From the NCBI GenBank assembly GCA_025963615.1, contig JAOQAL010000551.1, forward strand, positions 1 to 21,897: a stretch of 21,897 nt of DNA. The letters run 5' to 3'. The stretch comes from Chitinophagaceae bacterium (GTDB lineage Bacteria; Bacteroidota; Bacteroidia; Chitinophagales; Chitinophagaceae). Shown in pieces: positions 15,418 to 21,897 of this stretch. The notes beneath the pieces were generated by a model. It did no database searches, had not been told where the DNA came from, and worked only from the letters and a program-made list of their open reading frames with translations. How positions within the stretch are numbered: the stretch's first letter is position 1; each line of letters begins with the position of its first letter. The translations under genes were made by a program, and so were the position numbers.

Positions 15418-15448
15418 TTCCTGGATTAAAAGGATTCTAAGATTTCTA

Positions 15449-16399
15449 TCAGATATTTTTAACGACATTTACAATCACATGTGGTTTTCCCAAGGTATAG
15501 TAATGCAGAACCGGCACACCATTCTTTTTCAAATCCCTGGATTGATGCAGTAACCATTCTTCACCAACCTTCTCTACTTCTTCATCATTCCTGCATTTTA
15601 ATATTTCATTGGCCAGATCCGCAGGAAGATCAATATGAAACGTTTTGGGCAATATGGTAAGTTGTTTTTTAGAATAGACGGGTTTTAATCCCGGAAGGAT
15701 TGGCACGTTAATTCCAATCTCCCGGCAGGACTTTACAAAGGCATAATACTTTTCATTATCAAAAAACATCTGTGTTATGATATAATCAGCGCCGCTATCC
15801 ACTTTCGCTTTCAGAAAGTTAAGGTCAGTCTGCATATTAGGCGCCTCAAAATGCTTTTCCGGGTAGCCTGCAACCCCAATACAAAATTCTGTTTTTTGTG
15901 TGCCTTTAAGATCTTCTTCAAGGTAAATACCTGAATTCAGGTTGGTTACCTGTTTCAGCAAGTCGGATGCATAACGATGGCCATCCGGCTCCGGTTCAAA
16001 GGCAGACTCATTTTTGGCCGCATCTCCCCGCAGTACCAATACATTATCAATGCCGAGATAACGAAGATTGATCAGGGCATCTTCTGTTTCGTTAATGCTG
16101 AAGCCACCGCAAATAAGATGTGGTACGGTGTCTACAGTGTACTTATTCATGATGGCGGCGCAAATACTTTCTGTTCCGGGCCGCTTACGGATAATTACCT
16201 TCTGAAAACTGCCATCCGCATTTTTTTTAAAAACATGCTCGCTACGGTGATAGGTAACGTTTATGAAAGAGGGTTTAAATTCCATTAAAGGATCCAGGTG
16301 CCTGTACAAGGCTTCAATACCCTTTCCTTTTAATGGCGGCAGCACTTCGAAGGACACCAGGGTACCTTTCGCATTATTTATATGATCAATGACTTTCAT
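15449..16399 (-). CDS. metF: Methylenetetrahydrofolate reductase
   Basis: FAD-dependent TIM-barrel enzyme reducing 5,10-methylene-THF to 5-methyl-THF for methionine synthesis. Using ATG 16399 gives 316 residues, close to E. coli MetF (296). Conserved residues: Glu18 in SFEVLPP (E. coli Glu28), LRGD at 123-126 with Asp126 (E. coli Asp120), GVAGYPEKH (175-183), Gln210 in TQMFFDN (E. coli Gln183), and the C-terminal HYYTLGKP. The frame is open upstream to 16540, but that extension is translated repeat sequence ([24 protein letters not shown]) plus the promoter. The start at 16399 is supported by a full promoter match just upstream (16418-16448). Followed at 31 bp by the cyclotransferase gene. 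Confidence 0.95.
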   Translation of the reverse strand: MKVIDHINNAKGTLVSFEVLPPLKGKGIEALYRHLDPLMEFKPSFINVTYHRSEHVFKKNADGSFQKVIIRKRPGTESICAAIMNKYTVDTVPHLICGGFSINETEDALINLRYLGIDNVLVLRGDAAKNESAFEPEPDGHRYASDLLKQVTNLNSGIYLEEDLKGTQKTEFCIGVAGYPEKHFEAPNMQTDLNFLKAKVDSGADYIITQMFFDNEKYYAFVKSCREIGINVPILPGLKPVYSKKQLTILPKTFHIDLPADLANEILKCRNDEEVEKVGEEWLLHQSRDLKKNGVPVLHYYTLGKPHVIVNVVKNI

Positions 16400-16417
16400 T
16401 CGTTCAGGAATATCGTG

Positions 16418-16448
16418 CAAACTTAAGCAGGCAAAATCATTGCGCAAA
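16418..16448 (-). promoter_or_regulatory. Promoter of metF, full Bacteroidota consensus
   Basis: On the minus strand TTTG (16448-16445), 19 bp, then TAAGTTTG (16425-16418) gives TTTG-N19-TAnnTTTG with no mismatch. Transcription would start about 16411-16413, leaving a leader of about 12-14 nt before the ATG at 16399. The 24-bp repeat array begins 4 bp beyond the -33 element. Confidence 0.7.
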
Positions 16449-16451
16449 CTA

Positions 16452-16531
16452 AACCTATAAGGTTTTGTCGAACCTAACCTATAAGGTTTTGCCAAACCTA
16501 ACCTATAAGGTTTAGCAAACCTTATAGGTTT
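16452..16531 (+). repeat. 24-bp AACC-N6-GGTT array with perfect hairpin (family C, copy 2)
   Basis: Units begin at 16452, 16476 and 16500, spaced 24 bp, each with core AACCTATAAGGTTT. The third unit is followed by an inverted copy. AACCTATAAGGTTT (16500-16513), loop AGC, then AAACCTTATAGGTT (16517-16530) form a perfect 14-bp stem. The array fills the space between the metF promoter and the lptB -7 box, in the intergenic region of two divergent genes. Confidence 0.88.
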
Positions 16532-16544
16532 AAACAACAAGCCT

Positions 16545-16552
16545 TATTTTTG
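16545..16552 (+). promoter_or_regulatory. Candidate -7 promoter box for lptB
   Basis: TATTTTTG matches TAnnTTTG exactly and lies 6 nt before the ATG at 16559, so transcription could begin at or beside the start codon. The -33 position (about 16522-16525) reads TTAT and falls in the right arm of the repeat hairpin, so the upstream element is poor. Confidence 0.45.
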
Positions 16553-16558
16553 CCGCGC

Positions 16559-17338
16559 ATGTCTATCAAAATACATACAAGCGAACTGGTTAAAAAATAT
16601 AGCGGCCGTACGGTCGTGAACCATGTATCGGTTGAAGTGAATCAGGGCGAAATTGTAGGCCTGCTCGGGCCCAATGGCGCCGGAAAAACAACTACGTTTT
16701 ACATGGTCGTGGGATTGATAAGGCCAGACCAGGGGGAAGTGTTTTTGAATGAAGAGAACATCACCAAATTGCCTATGTACAAACGGGCGCAATTAGGCAT
16801 CGGCTACCTGCCACAGGAAGCATCTATATTCCGGAAATTGAGTGTAGAAGATAATATTACTGCGGTGCTTGAAATGAAAGGCTTAACCAGGGCGGAACAA
16901 CGCGAAAAATTAGAAACATTGCTGGATGAGTTTCGATTGCATCACGTAAGAAAAAGTCCCGGTGATGTACTGAGCGGCGGCGAAAGAAGAAGAACTGAAA
17001 TTGCCCGGGCCCTGGCGGTAGATCCTAAATTTATTTTATTGGACGAACCATTTGCCGGTATCGATCCAATTGCTGTGGAAGATATACAGTCTATTGTAGC
17101 AAAATTGAAATTTAAGAATATCGGCATCCTGATAACCGATCACAATGTAACAGAAACACTTTCTATCTGCGACAGGGCTTATTTGCTGATTGAAGGCAAA
17201 ATATTCAAACATGGAACTGCGGAAGAACTGGCCCAGGACGACCAGGTAAAGCGTTTATACCTGGGAAGGAATTTTGAATTGAAGCGTAAGGATTATCTCC
17301 TTGATGAAGCCTTTGAAAATAAAGCGCCCGACAAGTAA
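16559..17338 (+). CDS. lptB: Lipopolysaccharide export ABC transporter ATP-binding protein
   Basis: Cytoplasmic ATPase that powers LPS extraction from the inner membrane with LptF/LptG/LptC. 259 residues from the ATG at 16559; a TTG at 16550 is in frame but lies in the promoter box. Walker A is GPNGAGKTT (37-45), Q-loop Gln86 (YLPQEASIF), signature [15 protein letters not shown] (138-152), Walker [14 protein letters not shown] with Glu163, and H-loop His195 (ITDHN). These blocks are the specific LptB forms ([17 protein letters not shown]). A charged tail of about 18 residues (ending AFENKAPDK) exceeds E. coli LptB (241). No lptA, lptC, lptF or lptG is nearby. Divergent from metF. Confidence 0.95.
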   Translation: MSIKIHTSELVKKYSGRTVVNHVSVEVNQGEIVGLLGPNGAGKTTTFYMVVGLIRPDQGEVFLNEENITKLPMYKRAQLGIGYLPQEASIFRKLSVEDNITAVLEMKGLTRAEQREKLETLLDEFRLHHVRKSPGDVLSGGERRRTEIARALAVDPKFILLDEPFAGIDPIAVEDIQSIVAKLKFKNIGILITDHNVTETLSICDRAYLLIEGKIFKHGTAEELAQDDQVKRLYLGRNFELKRKDYLLDEAFENKAPDK

Positions 17339-17365
17339 ATAATTAATGGTAGCCGTCCTGCTGGT

Positions 17366-17407
17366 ATCCAGCCTCCAGTATCTAGCATCCAGTATCCAGC
17401 ATCCAGC
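17366..17407 (+). repeat. ATCCAGN heptamer array, 6 units (family B, copy 3)
   Basis: Units ATCCAGC, CTCCAGT, ATCTAGC, ATCCAGT, ATCCAGC and ATCCAGC lie in the 128-bp gap between lptB and the GH3-family gene. Same unit, count and orientation as 8576-8617. Confidence 0.8.
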
Positions 17408-17466
17408 ACATCCCCCTTATAAAAAAGCCGCCAAAATAACAAGGTTTTAATATCTTGCCTTAATCA

Positions 17467-18987
17467 ATGAAGCTACTCAGCCCTGCCATATCCTCACTTG
17501 CCCGTATGCGGTTATGGCGTATAGAGGGATGGAAGAATAATCCGATCGATTCACAGCGCGAAGTATTGCAGGACCTGGTAACCTCGGCACAATACACTGA
17601 GTTTGGACGGCAATACAATTTTTCGCAACTGTTTACTATCCGTTCTTTCAAACAGTCGGTCCCCATTCATGAATACGATGATATGAAACCGTATATCCAG
17701 CGTATTATGAAAGGGGAACAAAATGTTTTGTGGAATACACCCATCTTTTGGTTTGCAAAAAGCAGTGGAACTACCAGTGATAAAAGTAAGTTTATCCCGA
17801 TTAGTGAAGAAAGCCTGGAAGACTGTCATTATAAGGCCGCGAAAGATGTGCTGACAATGTATTATCAGTACAATCCCGATTCGGAATTACTCACTGGAAA
17901 AGGTTTGGTATTAGGAGGCAGTCATACTATTTCTCCCATGAATCACGAAGCGCAATATGGCGACCTGAGTGCCGTGCTTTTGCAAAATTCACCGTTCTGG
18001 GGTCATTGGCTCAGAACTCCTGATCTAAGCATTGCATTGATGGATGAATGGGAAAATAAAATTGAAAAACTGGCCAACAGTACGATAAAGGAAAATGTAA
18101 CCTCTATTTCCGGCGTACCCACCTGGACGTTAGTCCTTTTTAAACGCATCCTGGAGATAACAGGAAAGAAGAACATGGCCGACGTGTGGCCATCATTACA
18201 ACTTTATATGCATGGAGGTGTTTCCTTCACACCCTATAAGGAGCAATTTCAAAAATTAATAGGCAAGGATATTCATTATCTTGAAATGTACAATGCCAGT
18301 GAAGGTTTTTTCGCGGCACAGGAAATTCCCGGTGACGACGGCATGTTGCTTTTTACCGATCATGGTATTTTTATGGAGTTTATGCCAGTCAGTGAATATG
18401 GTAAAAGCGATCCTGAAACAATTGGCCTCGATGAAGTGGAAAAGGGTAAAAATTACGCGCTTGTAATCAGCACCAATGGCGGCTTGTGGCGCTATTTGTT
18501 AGGCGATACGATCCAGTTTACTTCGTTAAGACCGTTTCGTATAAAAGTTTCTGGCAGGTTAAAACATTATATTAATGCCTTTGGCGAAGAGCTTATCATT
18601 GATAATACGGATAAAGCCATTGCTATAGCATCCGGAAAAACCGGGGCAATTGTAAATGATTATACAGCGGCGCCGGTTTATTTTTCGGATCTGGCAAATG
18701 GAGCCCATGAGTGGCTCATTGAGTTTGAAAAAGTTCCCGATAGCCTGGATCATTTTGTAAAGGAGTTGGACAACGCATTGAAAAGCCTTAATAGCGATTA
18801 TGAGGCCAAAAGACATAAGAGCATTGCCTTAGGAATGCCGGTATTACGTGTAATAAAAAAAGGTATATTCAGCGAATGGCTGAGGAGCAAAGGAAAACTG
18901 GGCGGGCAACATAAAGTGCCCAGGCTAAGCAATGAAAGAACCCAGTTGGAAGAAATATTGAAAATGAATAACGCGGCTAACGGGTAA
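17467..18987 (+). CDS. GH3 family acyl-acid-amido synthetase-like enzyme
   Basis: Member of the GH3 branch of the adenylate-forming (ANL) superfamily; in plants these conjugate auxin or jasmonate to amino acids. 506 residues, within the family range. The nucleotide-binding loop is SSGTTSDKSKFIPIS (99-113), the acyl-adenylate motif YNASEG (275-280), and the third motif RYLLGD (342-347). The hinge region SGRLKHYINAFGEE (362-375) leads into a short C-terminal domain. It lies between lptB and fabG on the same strand, 47 bp before fabG, which hints at lipid or envelope chemistry, but the bacterial substrate is unknown. The ATG at 17467 gives MKLLSPAISSLARMRLWRIE, a typical start. No exact promoter box was found. 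Confidence 0.9.
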   Translation: MKLLSPAISSLARMRLWRIEGWKNNPIDSQREVLQDLVTSAQYTEFGRQYNFSQLFTIRSFKQSVPIHEYDDMKPYIQRIMKGEQNVLWNTPIFWFAKSSGTTSDKSKFIPISEESLEDCHYKAAKDVLTMYYQYNPDSELLTGKGLVLGGSHTISPMNHEAQYGDLSAVLLQNSPFWGHWLRTPDLSIALMDEWENKIEKLANSTIKENVTSISGVPTWTLVLFKRILEITGKKNMADVWPSLQLYMHGGVSFTPYKEQFQKLIGKDIHYLEMYNASEGFFAAQEIPGDDGMLLFTDHGIFMEFMPVSEYGKSDPETIGLDEVEKGKNYALVISTNGGLWRYLLGDTIQFTSLRPFRIKVSGRLKHYINAFGEELIIDNTDKAIAIASGKTGAIVNDYTAAPVYFSDLANGAHEWLIEFEKVPDSLDHFVKELDNALKSLNSDYEAKRHKSIALGMPVLRVIKKGIFSEWLRSKGKLGGQHKVPRLSNERTQLEEILKMNNAANG

Positions 18988-19007
18988 GTTAGCTATATGA
19001 ATTCATT

Positions 19008-19015
19008 TACTTTTG
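19008..19015 (+). promoter_or_regulatory. Candidate -7 promoter box for fabG
   Basis: TACTTTTG matches TAnnTTTG exactly and lies 19 nt before the fabG ATG, in the 47-bp gap after the GH3-family stop codon. No good TTTG is seen about 19 bp upstream, so it may be a secondary promoter inside an operon or chance. Confidence 0.35.
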
Positions 19016-19034
19016 CTTCATTAAAAAGAGAACA

Positions 19035-19790
19035 ATGAAACTATTGGAAGGTAAAATGGCTATTATAACCGGCGCCGCCCGGGGTATTGGTGAAGCCATT
19101 GCGTTAAAGTTTGCCGAACATGGGGCGAATATCGCCTTTACCTATGTAAGCGAAAGCAGCGAAGAAAAAGCTGTAATGCTTGAACAAAAATTGACATCAT
19201 CCGGAGTAAAAGCCAGGGCGTACAAAAGTAATGCCGGTGATTTCAGTCAGTGTGAAATTTTTGTAAATGACGTACTCAGGGAATTTGGTACCGTGGATAT
19301 ATGTGTAAATAACGCAGGTATCTCAAAAGATAATTTATTGTTGCGGATGACGCCGGAACAATGGAATGATGTAATGCAGGTCAATCTCAGCAGCGTTTTC
19401 AACATGACCAAACAAGTCATTCGGCCGATGATGAAAGCGAAAAGCGGCAGCATTATAAATATGAGCTCGGTGATCGGGGTAATGGGTAACGCCGGGCAAA
19501 GCAGTTACGCAGCCAGTAAGGCCGGCATCATTGGATTTTCAAAATCAATAGCGAAAGAACTTGGCAGCCGCAATATACGCTGCAATGCTATTGCCCCGGG
19601 CTTTGTAGAAACCGATATGACAAGCTACCTCAAGGATGGGGAAGGAGCGGAAAAATATAAGGCCGATATTCCTTTGGGAAAGTTTGCCAGTGGTGACGAT
19701 ATCGCTAATACGGCATTATTCCTGGCGTCAGACTGGAGTTCGTATATCACTGGCCAGGTAATCAGCGTGTGTGGCGGGTTAAATATTTAA
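19035..19790 (+). CDS. fabG: 3-oxoacyl-ACP reductase, SDR family
   Basis: NADPH-dependent reduction of 3-ketoacyl-ACP in fatty acid elongation. 251 residues, a classical short-chain dehydrogenase. The cofactor site is TGAARGIG (12-19), then NNAG (92-95). The catalytic tetrad is Asn117, Ser145, Tyr158, Lys162 (YAASK). PGFVETDM follows the active site, and the end (SYITGQVISVCGGLNI) is the FabG-type C-terminus. Several FabG-like paralogues are usual in a genome, so whether this is the essential one cannot be told. It lies 47 bp after the GH3-family gene, with no acpP, fabD or fabF nearby. Confidence 0.88.
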   Translation: MKLLEGKMAIITGAARGIGEAIALKFAEHGANIAFTYVSESSEEKAVMLEQKLTSSGVKARAYKSNAGDFSQCEIFVNDVLREFGTVDICVNNAGISKDNLLLRMTPEQWNDVMQVNLSSVFNMTKQVIRPMMKAKSGSIINMSSVIGVMGNAGQSSYAASKAGIIGFSKSIAKELGSRNIRCNAIAPGFVETDMTSYLKDGEGAEKYKADIPLGKFASGDDIANTALFLASDWSSYITGQVISVCGGLNI

Positions 19791-19876
19791 CAAGCCGCCT
19801 GCAGATAGAAACAGATTCGTTTTAACTTACTCTCTAAAGCCGGCATCTGATTTTGGTGATAACTTATGCTGATAGC

Positions 19877-21118
19877 ATGAATAAAAAAGAAAAGATACTT
19901 TTCATTTTATTACAGCTTTTTTTTCTGACACTGCTGCTGCCTTACAATGATATCGTCAGCGGGTTCATCACGGGGGGACTGCTTCTTTGCTGCCTGCTTT
20001 ACAATCCGCCCAGGGAAAAGGTCGCCCTGTTTAAAGAACGTAAGCATCTTTGGTGGATGCTGCTTTTTTTTGTATGGATAGCAATCAGTCTTTTCAGCTC
20101 AAAAAATACAGAAGAAATACTTCCTACGCTGGATCCGCGGCTGGCGTTAGGCTATTTCCCTCTTTCGATCGGGTTGTTAAAATTGAGAAGGGATTTCATT
20201 GAAAAAGTACTGTTAGGCTTTGCAGTTCTGACAACATTTATCTGCATCGCGTGCCTGGCAACAGCTTTTCAAAAATATCTCAACACAAATAACGTGGACT
20301 TTTTATACAATGACGCGCTTACCTTGTTGACAACACAACAGTCTATTTACATTTCCGTGTTTGTCAATATATCCATTTATGTTTTCACCTATTTCCTGTT
20401 TTTCAAAACGCATAAATACAGGGGGCTTGTTTTATTTGCGATACTCTTTCTTTTTGGCATCAGCTACCTGCTTGCCAGTCGCAACCTGATGATAATTTTA
20501 TATGGTTCCGCTATCTTATTTGTCATTTATTATATTGTCAAACAAAAAGAGTATGCGAAAGGAACCGCCATCTTAATGTCGCTATTAATAGTGGTGTTCC
20601 TGGTGTTAAAATTTTTCCCAAAAACATTAAACCGGTTTCAGGACATTGGCTATACAAAATTCGAATACCAGCATGAAGGGCCGGAAAGTCATTACAGCAC
20701 CGCAACAACGGCAGACCAGTGGAATGGTGCCAATTTCAGGATAGCGGCCTGGCGTTGTGGTTGGGAACTGTTTAAACAAAGGCCTATAACGGGCATACAC
20801 CTGGCCGATAAGCAGGATAAAATATTTGAAAAGTATAAAGAGAAAAAATTCCAGTTTGCTTTAAAAAGCCGGAAGAACCTGCATAATAATTACCTGGATA
20901 TCCTGGTAAGTATGGGAGTCGTTGGCCTGTTCATTTTCCTGGTGGGCTGGATTGTATTGCCATTAAAGATTACAATTCAGCAAAGAGACTATTTATCCAT
21001 GATTGTTATGCTCACTTTCAGCATTGCCATGATTACTGAAGTTTATTTTGACCGGAGTTTGGGTGGGATGCTGGTCGGGTTTTTTATACCCTTTCTCCTT
21101 ACTAACAAGGAGGACTGA
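19877..21118 (+). CDS. O-antigen ligase / Wzy-type polymerase family membrane protein
   Basis: Polytopic inner-membrane glycosyltransferase-like protein of the Wzy_C (WaaL/Wzy) superfamily, 413 residues, with about ten or eleven hydrophobic helices. The large periplasmic loop lies at about 260-325. The conserved pieces are YLLASRNLMI, NFRIAAWRCGWELFKQRPITGIH, and LHNNYLDILVSMGVVGLFIF, the last holding the His commonly essential in WaaL. The open frame starts at a TTG (19853), but ATG 19877 (MNKKEKILF) is a better start. Whether it ligates O-antigen to lipid A-core or polymerises a capsule or exopolysaccharide cannot be told from sequence. An export ABC ATPase gene converges with it and shares no gap, supporting a surface polysaccharide role. 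Confidence 0.85.
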   Translation: MNKKEKILFILLQLFFLTLLLPYNDIVSGFITGGLLLCCLLYNPPREKVALFKERKHLWWMLLFFVWIAISLFSSKNTEEILPTLDPRLALGYFPLSIGLLKLRRDFIEKVLLGFAVLTTFICIACLATAFQKYLNTNNVDFLYNDALTLLTTQQSIYISVFVNISIYVFTYFLFFKTHKYRGLVLFAILFLFGISYLLASRNLMIILYGSAILFVIYYIVKQKEYAKGTAILMSLLIVVFLVLKFFPKTLNRFQDIGYTKFEYQHEGPESHYSTATTADQWNGANFRIAAWRCGWELFKQRPITGIHLADKQDKIFEKYKEKKFQFALKSRKNLHNNYLDILVSMGVVGLFIFLVGWIVLPLKITIQQRDYLSMIVMLTFSIAMITEVYFDRSLGGMLVGFFIPFLLTNKED

Positions 21119-21859
21119 TCATTCGTTATCTTTTAAATACAACTCTATCGCTTTGTCGGTTTCACCTAGGAAAATCAATTCCCCACTTTTTAAATAAGCT
21201 GATCGTTTGCAATATTTCTTGATTGTATGCATGCTATGGCTTACGAGAATCACCGTTTTTCCTTTGATCCAGCTGCTTTCAAAAACCTTGACCGCTTTTT
21301 CCTGGAATTTCATATCACCAACTGCAAAAATTTCATCGAGGAACATAATATCCGCACCGGCCTTGACTGCAATAGAAAAACTTAACCGCGCCACCATACC
21401 GGACGAAAAGAATTTGATTTTTGTATCGATAAACTCTCTTAATTCTGCAAAATCAACAATTTCGTCGAATATGGCATCAATGTCTTTAATTTTTAAACCC
21501 AGCACCGAACCCGATACATAAATATTTTCCCGGGCGGTTAACTCATGGCTCATACCCACACCCAGGTTCATCAGCATGGTAGTGCCCGTGATTTTTATGA
21601 ATCCGGTATCTGTTTTATAAACACCTGCCAGTAATTTGGTAAGGGTTGATTTGCCGCTTCCGTTTCTACCGATAAGCCCAAAGCATTCGCCCTTCCCGAT
21701 TTCGAGGCTCATGTTCTTTAGGGCCGTTACTTCCTTTGCCCGGGGCGCATTGAAAAGATTAAACAGTCTGTGTTTTACCGTATTATGGCTGTCTTCACTG
21801 ATGTGAAATGTCTTGCTTATATTTTTTGCAATTAACGCCGTATCGTTTTCAGGTTCCAT
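21119..21859 (-). CDS. Polysaccharide export ABC transporter ATP-binding protein (Wzt/KpsT/TagH type)
   Basis: ATPase of an ABC-2-type exporter for O-antigen or capsule-like polysaccharide, cytoplasmic. 246 residues with the family's N-terminal insert before the core (SEDSHNTVKHRLFNLFNAPRAKEVTALKNMSLEI). Walker A is GRNGSGKST, followed by MLMNLGVGMSHELTARENIYVSG. The signature FFSSGMVARLSFSIA is the degenerate SSGM form of this group, Walker B is IMFLDEIFAVGD, and the H-loop is in VSHSM. It lacks the C-terminal carbohydrate-binding domain of long Wzt proteins, so it is a KpsT/TagH-sized form. The partner permease would be expected upstream, at higher coordinates outside the window. The 38 bp beyond the ATG show no readable gene, although one minus-strand frame is open from the edge and ends in TAA 3-4 codons inside this gene. 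Confidence 0.9.
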   Translation of the reverse strand: MEPENDTALIAKNISKTFHISEDSHNTVKHRLFNLFNAPRAKEVTALKNMSLEIGKGECFGLIGRNGSGKSTLTKLLAGVYKTDTGFIKITGTTMLMNLGVGMSHELTARENIYVSGSVLGLKIKDIDAIFDEIVDFAELREFIDTKIKFFSSGMVARLSFSIAVKAGADIMFLDEIFAVGDMKFQEKAVKVFESSWIKGKTVILVSHSMHTIKKYCKRSAYLKSGELIFLGETDKAIELYLKDNE

Positions 21860-21897
21860 ATACTATAGTTTTTCAGAAGCTCTCGAACCAACTTTAT

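Noticed and set aside
16452..16531. Possible CRISPR array from regular repeats
   Set aside because: The period is 24 bp with only about 10 bp between repeat cores, spacers are not unique and no cas genes are present.
16400..16540. N-terminal extension of metF
   Set aside because: It encodes translated repeat units and the metF promoter; the ATG at 16399 gives the family-standard N-terminus.
21860..21897. End of a further gene at the right edge
   Set aside because: Only 38 bp are visible and more than one frame is possible, so no partial gene can be supported.

Overview
The window looks like a chromosomal segment from a member of the Bacteroidota, most likely Chitinophagaceae or a close relative. 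This rests on family content (DUF4369/TlpA-type periplasmic thioredoxin, rhomboid with a C-terminal DUF6576-like tail, bacterial GH3 adenylating enzyme, lipoprotein glutaminyl cyclotransferase, GH9 cellulase with an N-terminal Ig domain). It is also supported by scarce Shine-Dalgarno sequences and by several matches to the Bacteroidota promoter consensus (TTTG-N19-TAnnTTTG). The genus is an inference. I see no tRNA, rRNA, CRISPR array, transposase or phage gene.

Layout. Positions 1-8553 are all minus strand: a secreted GH9 glycoside hydrolase whose C-terminus is outside the window, then (read from high to low coordinates) rlmD, two rhomboid proteases, a membrane-anchored endonuclease/exonuclease/phosphatase-fold protein, and cysS. 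Positions 8682-14558 are plus strand and encode three exported proteins: a TlpA-like thioredoxin lipoprotein-type domain protein, a SurA-like double-parvulin isomerase and an M1 metallopeptidase. Positions 14593-16399 are minus strand: metF followed by a glutaminyl-peptide cyclotransferase lipoprotein. metF is divergent from lptB, which begins a plus-strand run of lptB, a GH3-family enzyme, fabG and an O-antigen-ligase-like membrane protein. That run meets, stop codon against stop codon, a minus-strand polysaccharide-export ABC ATPase at the right edge.

How the genes work together. The plus-strand block 8682-14558 is a cell-envelope protein set (redox, folding, proteolysis). The block 16559-21859 leans toward envelope lipid and polysaccharide: LPS export ATPase, fatty-acid reductase, O-antigen ligase and O-antigen or capsule exporter. 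The rest is housekeeping (cysteine tRNA charging, rRNA methylation, folate/methionine metabolism) and polysaccharide degradation.

The most notable feature is non-coding. Four families of short, degenerate tandem repeats occupy most of the larger intergenic gaps: an AGCTYRY heptamer, an ATCCAGN heptamer, a 24-bp unit with an AACC-N6-GGTT core, and an ATTAGCG decamer. They recur at separate loci, always in the same orientation on the + strand, and fit tightly against start codons, stop codons or promoter elements. Between metF and lptB the 24-bp array fits exactly between two divergent promoter candidates and contains a perfect 14-bp stem with a 3-nt loop. Reading through it creates a false N-terminal extension of MetF.
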